The notes below the pieces were generated by a model that was given only the letters and a program-made list of their open reading frames with translations, was not told the DNA's origin and made no database searches. The translations under genes were made by a program, and so were the position numbers. Below, piece by piece: positions 50,459-53,706 of a DNA stretch of 53,706 nucleotides. The first letter of the stretch is position 1. Each line of letters begins with the position of its first letter. The stretch is from positions 1-53,706 of the forward strand of contig SVHB01000007.1 of assembly GCA_015056005.1 (NCBI GenBank), in the 5' to 3' direction. This DNA is from Clostridiales bacterium. Its GTDB lineage: Bacteria; Bacillota; Clostridia; Christensenellales; UBA1750.

Positions 50459-51298
50459 TTACGGTCTCTCCAGAGAAACTGTTCCGAGCTTGCCCGCTCT
50501 GAACTCGTCCATGATCACCTTTGCGCCGCGCTCGGTATCGAGCCTGCCGCCGGAAAGTATCCATCCTCTGCCCTTGCAGGCCTTCTGCAAAAGCTCCCAG
50601 CCGTCGGGTATAAGCTCGTCGATATGAAAGCGCTCCTTTATTGCCTCGGGCTTCATCTCGTACATATCCATGAGGAAATTGCAGGCAAGTTCCTCCATAT
50701 TGATAATATTGTCATTTATGGAACCGATATACGCAAGGCGCATCGCGGCTTTTTTATCGTTCTGCTTGGGCCAGAGCATACCCGGGGTATCCAAAAATTC
50801 AAGATAATCGTTTATCGCTATCCACTGCTTGCCCCTGGTAACACCGGGGCGGTCGCCCGCCTTGGCGCTCGCTTTACCTTTGAGCTTGTTTATGAAGGTG
50901 GACTTGCCGACATTGGGGATACCCAGAACCATTGCGCGCACGGTTTTTCTCACGCCCTTTTTCGCCATGGCTTCGACCTTGTCCTTCGCAGCCTCTGTTA
51001 CAGCGTCTATTACCTCTTTTATGCCCTTGCTCTTTATTGAAGTTACGGCTATCGCAGTCTGACCCATTTCCCGGTAATACTTCACCCACGCTGCGGTGGT
51101 CTCGGGGTCGGCAAGGTCAGCCTTATTGAGCACAAGTATTTTGGGCTTGTTGCTGTAAAGCTTTTTAAGGTCGTTGTTGGCTGTGGCGATGGGCGCTCTT
51201 GCGTCCACGATTTCCACCACCGCGTCCATTATTTTCAAGTTTTCTATGAGCATCTTACGGGTTTTCGCCATATGCCCGGGGTACCATTGAATATCCAT
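50459..51298 (-). CDS. rbgA: Ribosome biogenesis GTPase RbgA (YlqF)
   Basis: 279 residues. Circularly permuted GTPase needed for late 50S assembly. G4 NKADL and G5-like TSIKSKG come before G1 GIPNVGKST and G3 DTPGMLWP; the C-terminal helical domain has GSINDNIINMEELA. Start MDIQWYPGHMAKT is typical. Heads the long minus-strand gene train, with TATAAA about 18 nt upstream as a weak -10. Confidence 0.96.
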   Translation of the reverse strand: MDIQWYPGHMAKTRKMLIENLKIMDAVVEIVDARAPIATANNDLKKLYSNKPKILVLNKADLADPETTAAWVKYYREMGQTAIAVTSIKSKGIKEVIDAVTEAAKDKVEAMAKKGVRKTVRAMVLGIPNVGKSTFINKLKGKASAKAGDRPGVTRGKQWIAINDYLEFLDTPGMLWPKQNDKKAAMRLAYIGSINDNIINMEELACNFLMDMYEMKPEAIKERFHIDELIPDGWELLQKACKGRGWILSGGRLDTERGAKVIMDEFRAGKLGTVSLERP

Positions 51299-51384
51299 AC
51301 TTACTCCATTTTATAGCATATTTACTTACTTTATAATATAACATCATTTTTTCCCGTCTGCAACATTATAATGTAAGAACACAA

Positions 51385-51415
51385 TAAAAAACAGCCTGCA
51401 ACGATGCAGGCTGTT
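51385..51415 (-). terminator. Intrinsic terminator of S1-protein gene
   Basis: Minus strand AACAGCCTGCA (51415-51405), 4-nt loop, TGCAGGCTGTT (51400-51390), then T residues to 51385. It is 12 nt after the stop. Confidence 0.92.
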
Positions 51416-51427
51416 GATTTTAGGAAA

Positions 51428-52552
51428 TTATTCCTGAGTCTCGGTCTCTTCCTCGCCCATGACCTGAGAATAGTCATAAGCTTCACGGATGGAGAGGCTG
51501 ATCCTCTTGAGTTCGGGATTGACATCCAGAACCTTGACCAGAACGAGATCGCCGATGGTCAGAACGTCTTCGACCTTGGTGATGCGCTGGGGAGCTACCT
51601 GGCTGATGTGTACCAGACCGTCGAGGCCGGGTTCCATCTCGATGAATGCGCCGAAGGGCACGATGCGGACGACCTTGCCTTCAACGATGGTGCCTACAGG
51701 ATACTTCTCAACAGCATTGTCCCAGGGCTTCTTGGTGAGCTGCTTGAGGCCCAGAGAGATGCGTTCCTTCTCCTTATCAACGGAAAGAACGAGAACTTCA
51801 ACTTCCTGGTTGGGCTTAACTACATCAGAGGGATGCTTAACGCGTGCCCAGGAAAGATCGGTAACATGGATGAGGCCGTCAACGCCGCCCAGATCTACGA
51901 ATGCACCGAAATCGGTGAGCCTGCGAACGATACCCTTGATGGTCTTGCCTTCTTCGATGTTCTCCCAAGCTGCTGCCTTCTTGGCTGCGCTCTCTTCAAC
52001 GATGACTGCCTTGCGGGAAGCAACCAGGCGCTTCTTATGACGGTCAACTTCGATGATCTTCAGGCGGACTTCCTGGCCCACGAACTGATCGATCTTCTCA
52101 ACAAAGCGCTCGGAGAGCTGGGATGCGGGAACGAAGGTGCGGATGCCGTCTACGTTGACGATGAGGCCGCCCTTGACGACTTCTTTACCGGTACCGGTTA
52201 CGATTTCGCCATTGTCATAAGCTTCAACGAGCTTATCCCAATTTTTGCGGGCGAGGAGGCTGCGCTGGGAGAGCTGAACATTGCCTTCACCATCGTTGAC
52301 CTTGATGACCTCGGCCTCGACCTGGTCGCCGATCTGGAACTGGGATTTAATATCCTCTGCAGAGGACAGCTCGCCCTTGGTGATGATGCCGTCGGACTTG
52401 TAGCCGATATTCAGGCATACTTCGTCATCAGTAACGAGTACAACAGTACCGGTTACGAGCTGACCGGGCCTGATGGAGACCATCGTCTTTTCAAACGCAG
52501 TCTGGAAGCTTTCCTCGTGCTGGTCCATAGTGATGTTGTCTTGTTCGCTCAT
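51428..52552 (-). CDS. rpsA: S1 RNA-binding domain protein (ribosomal protein S1-like)
   Basis: 374 residues with four S1 OB-folds (about 25-95, 112-176, 195-265, 282-350). The third and fourth are the best conserved (GIVRRLTDFGAFVDLGGVDGLIHVTDLS, GKVVRIVPFGAFIEMEPGLDGLVHIS). Acidic C-terminal tail. Shorter than the six-domain E. coli S1, as usual in Bacillota. ATG at 52552 follows AAGGAGG; an in-frame upstream start is rejected. It lies downstream of ispH, a pairing (sometimes a fusion) common in Clostridia. Confidence 0.94.
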   Translation of the reverse strand: MSEQDNITMDQHEESFQTAFEKTMVSIRPGQLVTGTVVLVTDDEVCLNIGYKSDGIITKGELSSAEDIKSQFQIGDQVEAEVIKVNDGEGNVQLSQRSLLARKNWDKLVEAYDNGEIVTGTGKEVVKGGLIVNVDGIRTFVPASQLSERFVEKIDQFVGQEVRLKIIEVDRHKKRLVASRKAVIVEESAAKKAAAWENIEEGKTIKGIVRRLTDFGAFVDLGGVDGLIHVTDLSWARVKHPSDVVKPNQEVEVLVLSVDKEKERISLGLKQLTKKPWDNAVEKYPVGTIVEGKVVRIVPFGAFIEMEPGLDGLVHISQVAPQRITKVEDVLTIGDLVLVKVLDVNPELKRISLSIREAYDYSQVMGEEETETQE

Positions 52553-52637
52553 TGGTTCGTTTCCTCCTTGAATATAACGATCGCGCATTGCACGCGAAAG
52601 TATCTCTTTTTGAGATAAATATATAAATACTCCGCCT

Positions 52638-53486
52638 TTACGGAATAGATATATCCACGTTGTCTTTTATCAGCATGACAACTTCTGCAATATCACTTGG
52701 CGGGGTGGAAGCACCCGCGGTGATGCACACATCATCGGTTTCGTAAACGTCGATGTCCTGTGCTTCCTTTGCTCCGGACACAAGATAGGTCCTTTCACAG
52801 TATCTCTTTGCCGCTTCAAAAAGCTTGTTGGTGTTGGCGCTTTTTTTATCGCCCACGATTATCATAAGGCTCGCGTTTTTCGCCATTTCCTCAGCCTCAT
52901 GCTGCCTTTGAGCGGTGGTGGGACAGATAAAATCGAATACATCCATAGTGCTTATCTTATTTTTCAGCACCGAAAGTATCTCGTCGCGCTTTTTAACCGA
53001 ATAGGTCGTCTGCCCGATCACGCAGGCCGAGTCCATTTGGGGAATGCGCTGCGCTTCCTCAACGGAATCTACAAGCAAGGCTTTTTCCCCTGCCCAGCCC
53101 ATGGTCGCAACGATCTCGGGATGATCCTTTGAGCCGATGACGATTATGTTCTGCTTTTCTTTTGCTGCCTTTTCGGCTCTGACATGTATCCTTTTGACAA
53201 AAGGACAGGTCGCGTCTATAACGCGGACGCCTTTTTGCCTAAGAGCATCAAAAACTTTAGGAGAAGCGCCGTGCGCGCGGGTGATGACGGTATCGGCATC
53301 GATATCTTTTACATCATTTGCCACCGATACACCCAAACGGCGAAGCCCTTCGACTACGCCTGAATTGTGGATGAGCTCGCCCAAAGAGCAAACACGACCA
53401 AAGTCGCGCGAAGCATCTTCCGCCGACCTGACCGCATTCTTTACTCCAAAGCAGAAACCTGCACTCTGAGCTACGTTGATCTTCAA
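52638..53486 (-). CDS. ispH: 4-hydroxy-3-methylbut-2-enyl diphosphate reductase
   Basis: 282 residues. Last step of the MEP isoprenoid pathway, a 4Fe-4S enzyme. Cluster ligands Cys12, Cys94 and Cys188 are present, as are His40, His72, His122 and Glu124 of the active site. Start is TTG at 53486 with GATGAGGT 4-8 nt upstream; the family's usual N-terminus (MKINVAQSAGFCFGV) begins exactly there. It is followed by the S1 gene after 85 nt that contain a small TATCTC/GAGATA hairpin (52601-52617). Confidence 0.96.
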   Translation of the reverse strand: MKINVAQSAGFCFGVKNAVRSAEDASRDFGRVCSLGELIHNSGVVEGLRRLGVSVANDVKDIDADTVITRAHGASPKVFDALRQKGVRVIDATCPFVKRIHVRAEKAAKEKQNIIVIGSKDHPEIVATMGWAGEKALLVDSVEEAQRIPQMDSACVIGQTTYSVKKRDEILSVLKNKISTMDVFDFICPTTAQRQHEAEEMAKNASLMIIVGDKKSANTNKLFEAAKRYCERTYLVSGAKEAQDIDVYETDDVCITAGASTPPSDIAEVVMLIKDNVDISIP

Positions 53487-53540
53487 ACTAACCTCATCCC
53501 GATATGCATTTGAGCATACTTACACAAATATATATCTGCT

Positions 53541-53558
53541 TAATTCGTCACCGAATTA
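53541..53558. promoter_or_regulatory. 7-bp dyad upstream of ispH
   Basis: TAATTCG (53541-53547), 4-nt spacer, CGAATTA (53552-53558), 55 nt before the ispH start. It could be an operator or a small hairpin. No convincing -35/-10 pair is resolved nearby. Confidence 0.35.
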
Positions 53559-53625
53559 CAAAATCCTTTATGCTCCAAAAAAAATGTATATTTTTGTTTG
53601 TATTGCACAATTTGATTTATAGTTT

Positions 53626-53706
53626 TTAAAGCATACTGATGATAGACCACACTATATATGCGCCCAGTGTGGAAAAATATATGCTGTCAAACCTGTCGGT
53701 CACACC
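53626..53706 (-). CDS. C-terminal tail of a CdsA-like phosphatidate cytidylyltransferase (partial)
   Basis: The last 26 codons of a minus-strand gene entering from the right edge: GVTDRFDS, then a hydrophobic helix and the stop at 53628-53626. The D-R-[hydrophobic]-D-S element followed by a last TM helix is the end of the CDP-diglyceride synthetase signature. Only the tail is visible, so the family call is moderate. It ends 139 bp before ispH. Confidence 0.55.
   Translation of the reverse strand, partial: GVTDRFDSIYFSTLGAYIVWSIISML

Noticed and set aside
1-53706. Mobile elements, prophage, rRNA or tRNA genes
   Set aside because: No transposase, integrase, terminal repeats, tRNA cloverleaf or rRNA sequence was recognised on either strand. 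A tRNAscan or Infernal run would be decisive for RNA genes.

Overview
The window looks like chromosomal core sequence from a Gram-positive, probably endospore-forming member of the Bacillota (class Clostridia). The signs are Firmicutes-type housekeeping genes (RNase Y, RbgA, TrmFO, TmcAL, the long fused PurL, separate IspH and S1 protein genes), the sporulation-type genes pdaB and ylbJ, strong GGAGG ribosome binding sites, several TTG starts and sigma-A type promoters. A GH112 phosphorylase and a DUF4038/GH140-like glycosidase suggest a host-gut or plant-polysaccharide habitat. I saw no rRNA, tRNA, CRISPR array, insertion sequence or prophage. Base composition looks about half GC and even across the window.

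Layout. 1-3250: two ABC exporter half-transporters on the minus strand, behind a perfect promoter, a 35-codon leader ORF and a terminator-like hairpin, which resembles bmrBCD attenuation. 3273-9012: phosphopentomutase, a sugar isomerase-like protein and PurL. 9053-14771: a membrane Ser/Thr kinase, a transmembrane trypsin-like protease with a cytoplasmic FHA domain, a membrane PP2C phosphatase, and a HAD phosphatase fused to thymidylate kinase. 14772-15225: a divergent control region with a structured leader in front of rny. 15226-19987 (plus): RNase Y, two small hypothetical proteins, the ACT/PFL (UPF0237/UPF0210) pair and TadA. 20020-23411 (minus): a Cys-rich DUF3795-like protein, a single ABC exporter and the DUF4038 glycosidase. 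23528-29837 (plus): PdaB, GH112, a membrane HExxH protein, cardiolipin synthase and a UgtP-type glycolipid glycosyltransferase.

29876-32740 (minus): a lipoprotein and the pta-ackA acetate pair, divergent from tmcAL (32831). Then come a Cys-rich membrane protein, a TRM11-like methyltransferase, a patatin-like lipase and YlbJ. From 51298 down to 37667 runs one very compact minus-strand gene train: rbgA, rnhB, yraN, a giant GT-C glycosyltransferase, gtrA, comM, dprA, topA, trmFO, rsmD, coaD and a coiled-coil protein. Many of its junctions overlap by 1-8 nt. It joins two blocks known from Bacillus (ylqF-rnhB-smf-topA-gid and ylbH-ylbI-ylbJ-ylbK-ylbM), interrupted by a glycosyltransferase/GtrA pair. 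51428-53706 holds the S1-domain protein, IspH and the C-terminal tail of a CdsA-like protein.

The best candidates for something new are (a) the kinase / FHA-protease / PP2C module, whose topology predicts inside-to-outside control of an extracytoplasmic protease; (b) the attenuator-controlled exporter at the left end; and (c) the 1253-residue double GT-C protein set into a translation/DNA-processing operon.
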